From contig JAQVPT010000101.1 in the NCBI GenBank assembly GCA_028701945.1, positions 1-10,652 of the forward strand: a DNA stretch of 10,652 nt, read 5' to 3'. The DNA comes from Bacteroidales bacterium. Its GTDB lineage: Bacteria; Bacteroidota; Bacteroidia; Bacteroidales; ML635J-15. Position 1 is the first letter of the stretch; each line of letters begins with the position of its first letter. Of this stretch, positions 1-6,917 are shown piece by piece. Under the pieces are notes generated by a model. That model had not been told where the DNA came from, did not search any database, and saw only the letters and a list, made by a program, of their open reading frames with translations. The position numbers and the translations under genes are program-made.

Positions 1-358
1 CACCTGTACCATGAGGCGGTACAAAATCTTTGTTCAATTCTACAACTTTTTTTACCATGTTGAAAAATATGTCAGTGTCAACTGGAGCCATAAAAATGCC
101 TTTTGCTGAGTTTTGCAAACGTTTAGCATTTTCGTCCCATCTAAACAATCTGATTTTGTCATCTTTACCACGATAGGCTTTCATGCCTTCAAAAGCTTCC
201 TGACCATAGTGCAACGCAGTTGCTGCGATGTGAATATTAATATGTTCCGAATCACTAACTTCGATTTCTCCCCATTTGCCATTTTTAAATGTACAGCGTA
301 CGTTGTAATGTGTTTTTACATAAGCAAAAGGAAGTGTTGACCAATTTAAATCTTGCAT
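1..358 (-). CDS. ilvE: Branched-chain amino acid aminotransferase, 5' part (runs off left edge)
   Basis: The first 119 residues are visible, starting at the ATG complementary to 356-358 (MQDLNWSTLPFAYVKTHYN) and staying open to the window edge. Residues 43-74 (IHIAATALHYGQEAFEGMKAY followed by RLFRWDENAKRL) are the signature N-terminal part of fold-type IV PLP-dependent branched-chain aminotransferases (class IIA type); the family is usually about 340-360 aa, so roughly two thirds, including the PLP lysine, lies outside. The enzyme reversibly transfers the amino group between glutamate and the 2-oxo acids of leucine, isoleucine and valine in the cytoplasm. A promoter-like sequence lies just upstream, so it is probably transcribed independently of the phosphatase gene that precedes it on the same strand. 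Identity is confident; the C-terminal part cannot be judged. Confidence 0.93.
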   Translation of the reverse strand, partial: MQDLNWSTLPFAYVKTHYNVRCTFKNGKWGEIEVSDSEHINIHIAATALHYGQEAFEGMKAYRGKDDKIRLFRWDENAKRLQNSAKGIFMAPVDTDIFFNMVKKVVELNKDFVPPHGTG

Positions 359-379
359 AGTATTAATTTTAAAGTTGTT

Positions 380-413
380 CAAAATTAGAGAATTACGATA
401 TGATTAACAACAA
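380..413 (-). promoter_or_regulatory. Bacteroidetes-type promoter for ilvE
   Basis: Read on the minus strand, TTGTTG (408-413) is followed after 20 bp by TAATTTTG (380-387), a full match to the Bacteroidetes -7 consensus TAnnTTTG with -33 TTG spacing. The -7 box ends 21 bp before the ilvE start, giving a leader of about 15 nt. Seen in sequence; activity is inferred. Confidence 0.6.
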
Positions 414-453
414 AAAAACTATGTTATTGAATATGAAAAGAATAATTGTTTGA

Positions 454-1899
454 TTACCAGCTCATTATGTTCGCAATTCTTTTGCTTATTTCAGTATTGT
501 CAATATTGCCTGAAAATCTTTCGGCACCTTCACCAACTGAATAGACTGGCACGGATGCCGCTGTATGAGACCAAGAGGTAAATCCAACTGATGCTTTGTT
601 TCGCAGAATATTGATAAATGTAGCTGATAAAGGATTATAATTTCCATACAAATTACCTATTTGAGTAGTCTTTAAATCAGTTTTATTGTGAAAATAATAG
701 TTGTATGCACTATTAACTAGGTCCATTTCGTAATCTGTCAGACTTAATTTTTCAATAAAGAAATGTGAATTAGCAAGATTAATAACGTCATCAATATTAT
801 AAGCAGAATTGGAATCTTTATAGTTTTGTATTATTGTGCTAAATTGGAATGACGACATTTTTTGATTAGCGAGTAATGAGAAATCAGACTTATATCCGTT
901 TTGGGCTAATCCTAGACTAATTCCTCCAGTTTCGTGGTCTGCTGTAATAATTATTAGTGTTTCGTCGGGGTGTTTTAAGTAGAAATTATACGCCTCTGAT
1001 ATTGCGTCATCGAAAGCTAAAACTTCTTTTATTATTGTGGCGGCATCGTTTTCGTGTGCTGCCCAGTCGATTTTGCCTCCTTCGACCATCATAAAAAAAC
1101 CATTTTCATTATCTAGAAAATCAATTCCAGCACTTACGATTTGCGATAGTGAATATCCATCGTATTCAGTTCTGTCGATTTCATAAGGCATATCTGCTTC
1201 AGGCCCAAGAACCGGATTTACGAATAATATTTTCTCGTTTGGTTTTGTAAATGTGGTGATTTCTTTAATGTCTTTTAAATAATTGTATCCGGCATTCATG
1301 CAAATATCATAAAGGTCTTCTTTGTCACTTTTTCTGCCTTTAGGATATTTAAATCCACCTCCAGCGAAAAACTCAAACTTGCTTTCCGGTAGTTGAAGAC
1401 CAATATCGTAATAGTTTGAACGAGATTTATTTACAGCGTAAAATGCTGCTGGAGTTGCATGATTTATGCTAACAGATGTTATAATTCCTACTTTCATGCT
1501 ATTTGCATGTGCAATTTTTGCGATAGATATTGGTGCTGATTCTCCTTCGTTTAGGTCGTCATAAAATGAAATTACTCCTGTGTTAGCCTTTTTACCACAT
1601 GCAATTGCCGATCCTGCTGCACCCGAGTCGGTGATTAAACGATTTTTGCAATATGTAGAGCATGTTCCTGATATCGGGAATTTAGTCATCGTTAAATCTT
1701 GATACCCAATTTCGCCATTTATCGACTTTAAGTAAGCTTGAGTTAGATTTACGTGATTAGTTCCCATGCCATCGCCAATAAAAAGAAAAATGTATTTAGG
1801 CTTTTTTGTTTCAGAGTTTTTGATATTATTACAAGTACATGAAATAATAACCCCTAAAAATAATATTAGCAATATGGCTTTATTTAGTTTTGTCTTCAT
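454..1899 (-). CDS. Alkaline phosphatase lipoprotein (PhoA-type)
   Basis: A 481-residue phosphomonoesterase of the alkaline phosphatase family. The N-terminus is a lipoprotein signal (K2-K7, hydrophobic 8-19, lipidation Cys21 after IIS), so the mature enzyme is probably membrane-anchored in the periplasm or exported to the outer membrane. All core residues of the E. coli enzyme can be placed: metal Asp43 (IGDGMG), nucleophile Ser92 (TDSGAAGS), Thr149 (HATPAA), phosphate-binding Arg160, Glu273 (MVEGG), Asp278 and His282 (DWAAH), Asp321-His322 (TADHETGG) and His445 (SHTAAS). Positions equal to E. coli Asp153 and Lys328 are His147 and Trp279, the combination known from Vibrio and related enzymes. 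It releases phosphate from organic monoesters. No phosphate-transport gene adjoins it. The start is the only ATG before the signal peptide; a -7-like box lies 4 bp upstream. Confidence 0.95.
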   Translation of the reverse strand: MKTKLNKAILLILFLGVIISCTCNNIKNSETKKPKYIFLFIGDGMGTNHVNLTQAYLKSINGEIGYQDLTMTKFPISGTCSTYCKNRLITDSGAAGSAIACGKKANTGVISFYDDLNEGESAPISIAKIAHANSMKVGIITSVSINHATPAAFYAVNKSRSNYYDIGLQLPESKFEFFAGGGFKYPKGRKSDKEDLYDICMNAGYNYLKDIKEITTFTKPNEKILFVNPVLGPEADMPYEIDRTEYDGYSLSQIVSAGIDFLDNENGFFMMVEGGKIDWAAHENDAATIIKEVLAFDDAISEAYNFYLKHPDETLIIITADHETGGISLGLAQNGYKSDFSLLANQKMSSFQFSTIIQNYKDSNSAYNIDDVINLANSHFFIEKLSLTDYEMDLVNSAYNYYFHNKTDLKTTQIGNLYGNYNPLSATFINILRNKASVGFTSWSHTAASVPVYSVGEGAERFSGNIDNTEISKRIANIMSW

Positions 1900-1903
1900 G
1901 ATG

Positions 1904-1911
1904 CAAAATTA
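1904..1911 (-). promoter_or_regulatory. -7-like box immediately before the phosphatase gene
   Basis: The minus strand reads TAATTTTG, an exact TAnnTTTG match, ending only 4 bp before the phosphatase ATG. No clear TTG occurs at the -33 distance (the minus strand there reads GATTTACT). If used, transcription would begin at or next to the start codon and give a leaderless mRNA. It may also be a chance match in AT-rich DNA. Confidence 0.35.
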
Positions 1912-2019
1912 TACAATTTAATTATCTTTTATAGTAAATCTGTTATTTGTTTTGTTTGCGATTTGAAAGCACTAATTATAATTTTATCAAAAACATTCGT
2001 ATAATAAGTTTATCTGTAG

Positions 2020-2039
2020 TATTTTTGAGCTTAATTTTG
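2020..2039 (+). promoter_or_regulatory. Two -7-like boxes upstream of cysS
   Basis: TATTTTTG (2020-2027) and TAATTTTG (2032-2039) both fit TAnnTTTG and lie 16-28 bp before the cysS ATG. Neither has a good TTG at -33, so which one is used, if either, is unclear. Confidence 0.3.
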
Positions 2040-2055
2040 AAAATAATTTAGAATC

Positions 2056-3525
2056 ATGAACAATAGTCTAATAATTTATAATTCGTTGAGCAGAAAGAAA
2101 GAGGAGTTTAAACCAATTAATCCGCCTTTTGTGGGGCTTTATGTTTGTGGACCAACCGTTTATGGAGATGCACATCTTGGACATGCTCGTCCCGCAATTA
2201 CATTTGATCTGTTGTTTCGCTATTTTAAGCATTTAGATTTTAAGGTGCGTTATGTTCGTAATATTACGGATGTTGGTCATTTAGAGAATGATGCTGATTC
2301 TGGTGAAGATAAAATTGGCAAAAAGGCTCGTTTGGAACAATTAGAACCAATGGAAATTGTACAGTTTTATACCGACCGCTATCATCGAGAAATGGATAAA
2401 CTAAATGTTCAAAAGCCGAGTATTGAGCCGCGTGCCTCAGGACATATTATTGAACAAATTGAACTAACAAAGAAAATCCTTGCAAACGGTTTCGCTTATG
2501 AGAGTAATGGTTCGGTTTATTTTGATGTTGAAGAATATAATAAAAAGTACAACTATGGTAGGTTGTCAGGACGTGTGCTTGAAGATCTTTATAGCAACAC
2601 CCGTGATCTTGATGGTCAGTCTGAAAAGAAAAATAGCTTCGATTTTGCATTATGGAAAAAAGCTAGCCCCGAACATATAATGCGTTGGGCGTCTCCTTGG
2701 AGCGATGGTTTTCCAGGTTGGCATGTTGAGTGTTCGGCAATGGGACATAAGTATCTCGGAGACGAATTTGATATTCATGGGGGAGGGATGGATTTACTTT
2801 TTCCACACCACGAATGCGAAATAGCTCAAAATACTGCTGCAATTGGTGAAAATACCGTTAAATATTGGGTTCATAACAATATGATAACAATTAATGGGCA
2901 AAAAATGGGTAAATCTCTTGGTAATTTTATTACTCTCGAAGATTTATTTAATGGAACAAACGCAGTTCTTGAAAAAGCTTATAGCCCAATGACCATCAGG
3001 TTTTTTATTTTACAAGCTCATTATCGTAGTACTCTCGATTTTTCTAACGAAGCTTTGCAAGCGGCTGAAAAAGGTCTTGCAAGGTTGCTTAAAGCTTTTG
3101 ATACTCTTGATAAAATTAAATCGTCGGCTACTGGAAAATTTGATGCGTCAGAGCTTAAAAATAAATGTTATGCTGCAATGAGCGACGACCTTAACTCACC
3201 GATACTTATTGCACATCTTTTTGATGCACTTAGAGTCATAAATAATATTGAAGTTGGTAACGAAACTATTGATGAGGAAAATCTTACTATACTTCAAGAA
3301 ACTTTCAATCTTTTTATGTTCGACATACTTGGTTTGCAAAAAGAGGATCAAGCGTCAAGTGCAAATGATGAGGTTCTAAGCGGTGTTGTTGATTTGGTTC
3401 TTAATTTGCGTTTGCAGGCAAAAACTAATAAAGATTATGCTACATCAGATTTTATTCGGGATGAATTGACAAAGATTGGTGTTACCGTTAAAGATAAAAA
3501 AGACGGGTTCGATTGGGAAATATAA
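2056..3525 (+). CDS. cysS: Cysteinyl-tRNA synthetase
   Basis: A complete 489-residue class I aminoacyl-tRNA synthetase that charges tRNA-Cys with cysteine using ATP in the cytoplasm. The Rossmann-fold catalytic core carries the HIGH motif as HLGH (40-43) and the KMSKS loop as KMGKS (283-287). The catalytic zinc ligands that discriminate cysteine fit C31 (YVCGPTVYG), C226 (WHVECSAM), H251 and E255 (PHHECE), with the same 25- and 4-residue spacings as the E. coli enzyme. GMDLLFPHHE (244-253) is the family signature. The C-terminal part (about 330-489) is the helical anticodon-binding region, ending in the usual short domain (RDELTKIGVTVKD). Length is normal. It is divergent from the phosphatase gene and convergent with ftsY, so it appears to be transcribed alone. 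Confidence 0.98.
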   Translation: MNNSLIIYNSLSRKKEEFKPINPPFVGLYVCGPTVYGDAHLGHARPAITFDLLFRYFKHLDFKVRYVRNITDVGHLENDADSGEDKIGKKARLEQLEPMEIVQFYTDRYHREMDKLNVQKPSIEPRASGHIIEQIELTKKILANGFAYESNGSVYFDVEEYNKKYNYGRLSGRVLEDLYSNTRDLDGQSEKKNSFDFALWKKASPEHIMRWASPWSDGFPGWHVECSAMGHKYLGDEFDIHGGGMDLLFPHHECEIAQNTAAIGENTVKYWVHNNMITINGQKMGKSLGNFITLEDLFNGTNAVLEKAYSPMTIRFFILQAHYRSTLDFSNEALQAAEKGLARLLKAFDTLDKIKSSATGKFDASELKNKCYAAMSDDLNSPILIAHLFDALRVINNIEVGNETIDEENLTILQETFNLFMFDILGLQKEDQASSANDEVLSGVVDLVLNLRLQAKTNKDYATSDFIRDELTKIGVTVKDKKDGFDWEI

Positions 3526-3618
3526 TTGATTTGAGGATATTATTGTCTGAATCTTTTATTGGAAAACTCATTTTTGCCATTTGACAAAGATTAGTCTTTT
3601 TACAGATATTATTAGATT

Positions 3619-3652
3619 CTAGTCGCAAAATTAACGTTAAATTTGCGATTAG
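3619..3652 (+). terminator. Palindrome between convergent cysS and ftsY, possible terminator
   Basis: Positions 3623-3648 form a 26-bp palindrome with arms TCGCAAAATTAAC and GTTAAATTTGCGA (one mismatched pair, no loop as DNA), extended to 3619-3652 by three more pairs and a G-T wobble. A T-rich tract (TTTTTACTTTTATT) starts only about 9 nt after the arm, so the match to an intrinsic terminator for cysS is imperfect. It could instead be a protein-binding palindrome. Confidence 0.4.
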
Positions 3653-3707
3653 GGTCGTAGTTTTTACTTTTATTACATAATGAAAACCGTGAACCTTATT
3701 TCATCGT

Positions 3708-4664
3708 TTATGCTTTTTTAAACAACGAATCTACAAATTCTCTCCTGTTAAATACTTGTAAATCATCTATTCCTTCACCTATTCCAATATATTTAACGGG
3801 GATTTTAAATTGGTCTGAGACTCCAATAACAACTCCGCCTTTAGCAGTTCCGTCAAGTTTGGTAACTGTTAGTGAAGTAACGTCTGTGGCTTTTGTAAAT
3901 TGTTTAGCTTGTTCATAAGCATTTTGTCCCGTAGAGCCGTCTATAATAAGCATTACTTCGTGAGGAGCTGTTTCGATAACTTTTTGCATCACTCGTTTAA
4001 TTTTTGTAAGCTCATTCATCAGATTTACTTTGTTGTGTAATCTTCCAGCTGTATCAATAATAACTACATCTGCTTCGGCTTTTATTGCAGCTTGCACGGT
4101 ATCAAAGGCGACTGATGCAGGATCTGAACCCATATTTTGGCGTATCATTTCAACACCTACTCTGTCTGCCCAAATTTGTAGTTGGTCAATTGCAGCAGCT
4201 CTAAAAGTGTCGGCAGCACCAATAATAACTTTTTTGCCAGCAGCTTTGTATTTATTCGCAAGTTTGCCGATTGTAGTAGTTTTGCCAACTCCATTTACAC
4301 CCACAACCATAATAACATAAGGTTTGTGTTTTGCTAAAATTTCGCTTTCGTCATATTCATCTGTGATGTTTTCTTCAAGAAGTGATGCAATTGTATTACG
4401 CAATAATTCGTTCAGCTCATCTGTGCCAACGTATTTGTCGCTTTTTACTCTTTCTTCAATTCTTTCGATAATACGAATAGTCGTTTCAACACCAACATCA
4501 GAAGCTATCAAAATATCTTCAAGTTCGTCAAGAACTTCAGAGTCAACTTTTGACTTTGCAAAAACTATTCTATTTAATTTATCAAAAACATTGGTGCGGG
4601 TTTTTTCAAGACCTTTGTCCAGTTTTTCCTTTTTATCTTTTCCAAATAGACCAAAAAGAGCCAT
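3708..4664 (-). CDS. ftsY: Signal recognition particle receptor FtsY
   Basis: A 318-residue SRP-family GTPase that docks SRP-bound ribosomes translating membrane and secreted proteins at the inner-membrane translocon. After a short basic N-terminus (MALFGLFGKDKKEK, an amphipathic lipid-binding type start) comes the helical N domain (about 20-105) and the G domain: P-loop GVNGVGKTT (122-130), the DTFRAAAIDQL insertion-box motif (152-162), switch DTAGRL (204-209), TKLDGTAKGG (268-277) for guanine specificity, and the closing GIGEGIDDL (294-302). The long acidic A domain of E. coli FtsY is absent, as is usual in Bacteroidetes. It is downstream of rpmB-rpmG-DUF4295 on the same strand, but a terminator and its own promoter-like sequence lie between them. 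Confidence 0.98.
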   Translation of the reverse strand: MALFGLFGKDKKEKLDKGLEKTRTNVFDKLNRIVFAKSKVDSEVLDELEDILIASDVGVETTIRIIERIEERVKSDKYVGTDELNELLRNTIASLLEENITDEYDESEILAKHKPYVIMVVGVNGVGKTTTIGKLANKYKAAGKKVIIGAADTFRAAAIDQLQIWADRVGVEMIRQNMGSDPASVAFDTVQAAIKAEADVVIIDTAGRLHNKVNLMNELTKIKRVMQKVIETAPHEVMLIIDGSTGQNAYEQAKQFTKATDVTSLTVTKLDGTAKGGVVIGVSDQFKIPVKYIGIGEGIDDLQVFNRREFVDSLFKKA

Positions 4665-4679
4665 AATTGTATTTTTTTA

Positions 4680-4710
4680 CAAAGATATTCTAAAAACTAA
4701 ATAAAACAAA
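4680..4710 (-). promoter_or_regulatory. Promoter of ftsY, overlapping the upstream terminator tract
   Basis: On the minus strand TTTTG (TTTG at 4707-4710) is followed after exactly 19 bp by TATCTTTG (4680-4687), a full match to the Bacteroidetes TTTG-N19-TAnnTTTG pattern. The box ends 15 bp before the ftsY ATG. Its -33 element sits in the T-rich tail of the preceding terminator. Confidence 0.7.
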
Positions 4711-4738
4711 AGCACCTCACAACAAATGTAAGGTGCTT
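4699..4738 (-). terminator. Intrinsic terminator after the rpmB-rpmG-DUF4295 unit
   Basis: On the minus strand AAGCACCT (4731-4738) pairs with AGGTGCTT (4710-4717); an inner ACA/TGT pairing follows after one mismatch around a five-base loop, and the hairpin is followed directly by TTTTGTTTTAT. It begins 21 bp past the DUF4295 stop codon. Confidence 0.8.
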
Positions 4739-4759
4739 ATAAATATTTTTAAGCAGAGT

Positions 4760-4915
4760 TTATTTTTTAGCGAAAAACTCTTTTGTTAATTCTTTATCAA
4801 TGATAGTATCTTTAAATTGATAAGCACCTGTTTCGGGTGACTTAATCATTTTGATACATTTGACAACGCTACGGCCGCCTTCTCTTTTAAGTGTTGCAAC
4901 TACTTTCTTTGCCAT
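4760..4915 (-). CDS. DUF4295 family protein (Bacteroidetes ribosomal protein, bL38)
   Basis: A 51-residue basic protein, MAKKVVATLKREGGRSVVKC at the start and KELTKEFFAKK at the end. This matches the DUF4295 family, a short protein confined to Bacteroidetes and encoded directly after rpmG. From memory, cryo-EM of a Bacteroidetes ribosome placed such a protein on the large subunit and named it bL38; I cannot confirm that assignment for this sequence here. Its composition (about a fifth Lys/Arg), size and place in a ribosomal-protein unit fit an rRNA-binding role. The start ATG lies 8 bp after the rpmG stop, so the genes are co-transcribed and probably translationally coupled. A terminator follows 21 bp downstream. 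Confidence 0.9.
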   Translation of the reverse strand: MAKKVVATLKREGGRSVVKCIKMIKSPETGAYQFKDTIIDKELTKEFFAKK

Positions 4916-4923
4916 GATTCAAT

Positions 4924-5112
4924 TTATTTAATTTCTTTGTGTACTGTAACTTTTTTCAATATAGAATTATATTTCTTTAATTCCATTCTGTCAGGTGTGT
5001 TCTTTCTGTTTTTGACAGTAATATACCTTGATGTTCCAGGCATCCCTGATTCTTTATGTTCGGTACATTCTAGTATTACCTGAACACGATTTCCTTTACT
5101 TTTCTTAGCCAT
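4924..5112 (-). CDS. rpmG: Ribosomal protein bL33
   Basis: A complete 62-residue large-subunit protein located near the tRNA exit site of the ribosome. The sequence VQVILECTEHK, then SRYITVKNRKNTPDRMELKKYN and VTVHKEIK, is the standard bL33 pattern in its Bacteroidetes form. Only one cysteine (C16) remains of the four that make the zinc ribbon in zinc-binding bL33, so this is the zinc-independent type. The gene lies 17 bp after rpmB and 8 bp before the DUF4295 gene. Unusually for this genome it has a recognisable Shine-Dalgarno sequence (GGGAG) 8 nt before its ATG. Confidence 0.97.
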   Translation of the reverse strand: MAKKSKGNRVQVILECTEHKESGMPGTSRYITVKNRKNTPDRMELKKYNSILKKVTVHKEIK

Positions 5113-5120
5113 TTTATTAT

Positions 5121-5125
5121 CTCCC
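5121..5125 (-). promoter_or_regulatory. Shine-Dalgarno sequence of rpmG
   Basis: GGGAG on the minus strand, 8 nt upstream of the rpmG ATG. It lies within the 17-bp rpmB-rpmG spacer and supports the chosen start. I found no comparable motif before the other starts checked in this window. Confidence 0.5.
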
Positions 5126-5129
5126 GATA

Positions 5130-5366
5130 TTAATTAATGTAACCTTTTTCTTTAGCGTCTTTTAAAGCCAAAATCAACCCCTTTTTTGAGATTGTTTTAA
5201 TACCTGCGGCTGACACTTTTAGTGTAATCCACTCTTTAGTAACTTCATTAAAGAAACGCTTTGTATGCAAGTTTACATCAAATGTTCTTTTTGTTCTGCG
5301 TTTTGAGTGTGATACATTATTCCCACCCATCGCTGTCTTTCCTGTAATTTGACAAATTTTTGCCAT
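5130..5366 (-). CDS. rpmB: Ribosomal protein bL28
   Basis: A complete 78-residue large-subunit protein. The start MAKICQITGKTAMGGNNVSHS with SKRRTKRTF and FFNEVTKEWITLKVSAAGIKTI are conserved bL28 segments; the end (KDAKEKGYIN) is normal. Only Cys5 is present, so it lacks the zinc-binding cysteine set found in some bL28 proteins. It is the first gene of the rpmB-rpmG-DUF4295 unit, preceded by a near-consensus promoter and a leader of about 25 nt, and divergent from the zinc-ribbon protein gene 426 bp away. Confidence 0.97.
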   Translation of the reverse strand: MAKICQITGKTAMGGNNVSHSKRRTKRTFDVNLHTKRFFNEVTKEWITLKVSAAGIKTISKKGLILALKDAKEKGYIN

Positions 5367-5395
5367 AACTCTAGTATCTTTAAATTTTAGGACTG

Positions 5396-5426
5396 CAAAA
5401 ATCGTGATTTTTATCTTAATTCCAAA
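5396..5426 (-). promoter_or_regulatory. Promoter of the rpmB-rpmG-DUF4295 unit
   Basis: On the minus strand TTTTG (5423-5427) is followed after 19 bp by GATTTTTG (5396-5403). This is the Bacteroidetes -33/-7 pattern with one mismatch (G for the first T of TAnnTTTG) and the same 19-bp spacing as the ftsY promoter. It leaves a leader of roughly 25 nt before rpmB. Confidence 0.55.
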
Positions 5427-5792
5427 ACTTTTTGAGGTTTTTTTTAACTATTTTAAATAATAATATGTTGATAACTTGTTAATTGTTTGTTAGACAGTCT
5501 TTTAGTTGCGTGTTTTGTGCTCAAAACTTTATTGTTTTATTTCTTTATGTGATTATATCTGACGTGTTATAAACTTTTTGTCGTTATACCCTGTTTGATG
5601 AGAAAATGACAAGGCTGCTTTTTGGAAATTTTCATAGTTTTTGATTAGATCTTAAAATATTTGGTCTTTTGTTGTTGCGAATTAGGTATTTAAACTTTAT
5701 TCAAAAAAACTCCTGTTTTACTGTTGTTGTACACAAATATTTTTTGTAATTTTACAAATTGATATTGTAACATTAATTAATTTGTATTAGCC
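5427..5792. other. Divergent intergenic region, no gene seen
   Basis: About 370 bp of AT-rich DNA without a convincing reading frame, tRNA or other RNA gene. The one clear structure is a short palindrome at 5743-5758 (TTTGTAA, TT, TTACAAA), 34 bp before the next gene's start, which could be an operator but could equally be chance in AT-rich sequence. No TAnnTTTG box with proper spacing was found before the gene at 5793; the nearest (TTAATTTG, 5777-5784) has one mismatch and no -33 partner. Confidence 0.5.
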
Positions 5793-6896
5793 GTGGAAGA
5801 AAATACTTTTGCTCCTAAATTATCTGAAACTAATCAAGCAGAAATAGTTTGTAGTAACTGTGCTGCTAAGCTTGAGTTTGAACCAGGTACCACTTCTTTG
5901 ACTTGTCCGTTTTGTGGAACAATGAATGAAATAGAAATTCGTGATGAGTCTATTGATGAATTGGATTTTGACCATTTTATGAGTGAAGCTGAAGTTGGCG
6001 ACGAGCTTGAGGAGGTTTCGACAATTGCTTGCGAAGCTTGCGGAGCAATTACTACTTTAGACCCAAATGTGGTTTCAAGTGATTGTCCTTTTTGTGGAAA
6101 TAAACTTATCGTAAAAAGCGAAAGTACAAGTAAACAGATTAAACCAAAATCATTACTCCCTTTTAAAATTAAAAGGCAAGAAGCTCAAGAGGCTTTTAAA
6201 AAATGGTTGAAAAAGTTGTGGTTTGCTCCTCCAGGATTAAAAAAGTTTGCAACGGAGGCTGAAAAACTTGCGGGCATGTATCTTCCATATTGGACTTATG
6301 ATTCTGATACCTATTCTAAGTATAAAGGTCAGCGAGGTGATGATTATACTACTACTGAAACATATACAGATAATGGTGAAACAAAAACTAGAAGTGTTAC
6401 GAAGACTAGTTGGACTAACGTTTCGGGGAGTCTAAATTTATTTTTTGACGATGTGCTTGTTCTTGCTAGTAAGTCTTTGCCTGAGAAAAAAACAGATAAA
6501 CTTGATCCTTGGGATTTAGAGAACTTAGTTCCTTTTGATGAGAAGTTTTTATCTGGTTTTCGCACCGAAACATATCGAATTGGGTTAAAAGACGGGTTTG
6601 ATGTTGCGAAAGTTAAGATGGATCCCAAAATTAGAGTGGCTGTTGAAAAGCAAATAGGAGGAGACCAACAGCGTATAACATCTCTGGCAACTACATACTC
6701 AAATATTAAATTTAAACATACTTTGCTGCCAATATGGATTAGTGCATACCGATTTAATAATAAAGTTTATCGTTTTATAGTTAACGGACGCACAGGTAAG
6801 GTGCAAGGTGAAAGACCTTGGTGCTGGTGGAAAATTGCACTTCTTATACTTGCGATAGTGGGGGTAGTGGCAGCTATTTATTACTTCTCTGGATAA
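5793..6896 (+). CDS. Double zinc-ribbon membrane protein of unknown function
   Basis: A 367-residue protein from a GTG start; an in-frame stop 15 bp upstream rules out a long extension. The N-terminus has two tandem zinc ribbons with CxxC pairs: C20/C23 with C38/C41, and C80/C83 with C98/C101, each ending in CPFCG. A linker (KQIKPKSLLPFKI, 115-127) leads to a conserved domain with KKLWFAPPGLKK (140-151), YLPYWTYDSDTYSKYKGQRGD (163-183) and LLPIWISAYRFNNKVYRF plus VNGRTGKVQGERP (311-342). A single hydrophobic helix closes the protein (347-366, WKIALLILAIVGVVAAIYYF), so it is probably tail-anchored with the ribbons in the cytoplasm. Relatives are widespread and often labelled TFIIB-type zinc ribbon or, wrongly, PriA-like; I see no helicase motif. 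It lies 21 bp upstream of the M49-like lipoprotein gene and probably shares its transcript. Confidence 0.85.
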   Translation: MEENTFAPKLSETNQAEIVCSNCAAKLEFEPGTTSLTCPFCGTMNEIEIRDESIDELDFDHFMSEAEVGDELEEVSTIACEACGAITTLDPNVVSSDCPFCGNKLIVKSESTSKQIKPKSLLPFKIKRQEAQEAFKKWLKKLWFAPPGLKKFATEAEKLAGMYLPYWTYDSDTYSKYKGQRGDDYTTTETYTDNGETKTRSVTKTSWTNVSGSLNLFFDDVLVLASKSLPEKKTDKLDPWDLENLVPFDEKFLSGFRTETYRIGLKDGFDVAKVKMDPKIRVAVEKQIGGDQQRITSLATTYSNIKFKHTLLPIWISAYRFNNKVYRFIVNGRTGKVQGERPWCWWKIALLILAIVGVVAAIYYFSG

Positions 6897-6917
6897 TATT
6901 AATTAAATTTTAATAAA

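Noticed and set aside
113..340. 75-codon plus-strand frame at the left edge
   Set aside because: It is antisense to the clearly recognisable ilvE coding sequence.
5743..5758. Operator for the zinc-ribbon gene
   Set aside because: The 7-2-7 palindrome is made almost entirely of A and T, single-copy in the window and not tied to a recognised regulator; kept only as a note in the intergenic entry.
5427..5792. RNA gene or riboswitch in the long divergent gap
   Set aside because: No tRNA-like cloverleaf, no recognisable riboswitch core and no extended stem found on reading both strands.
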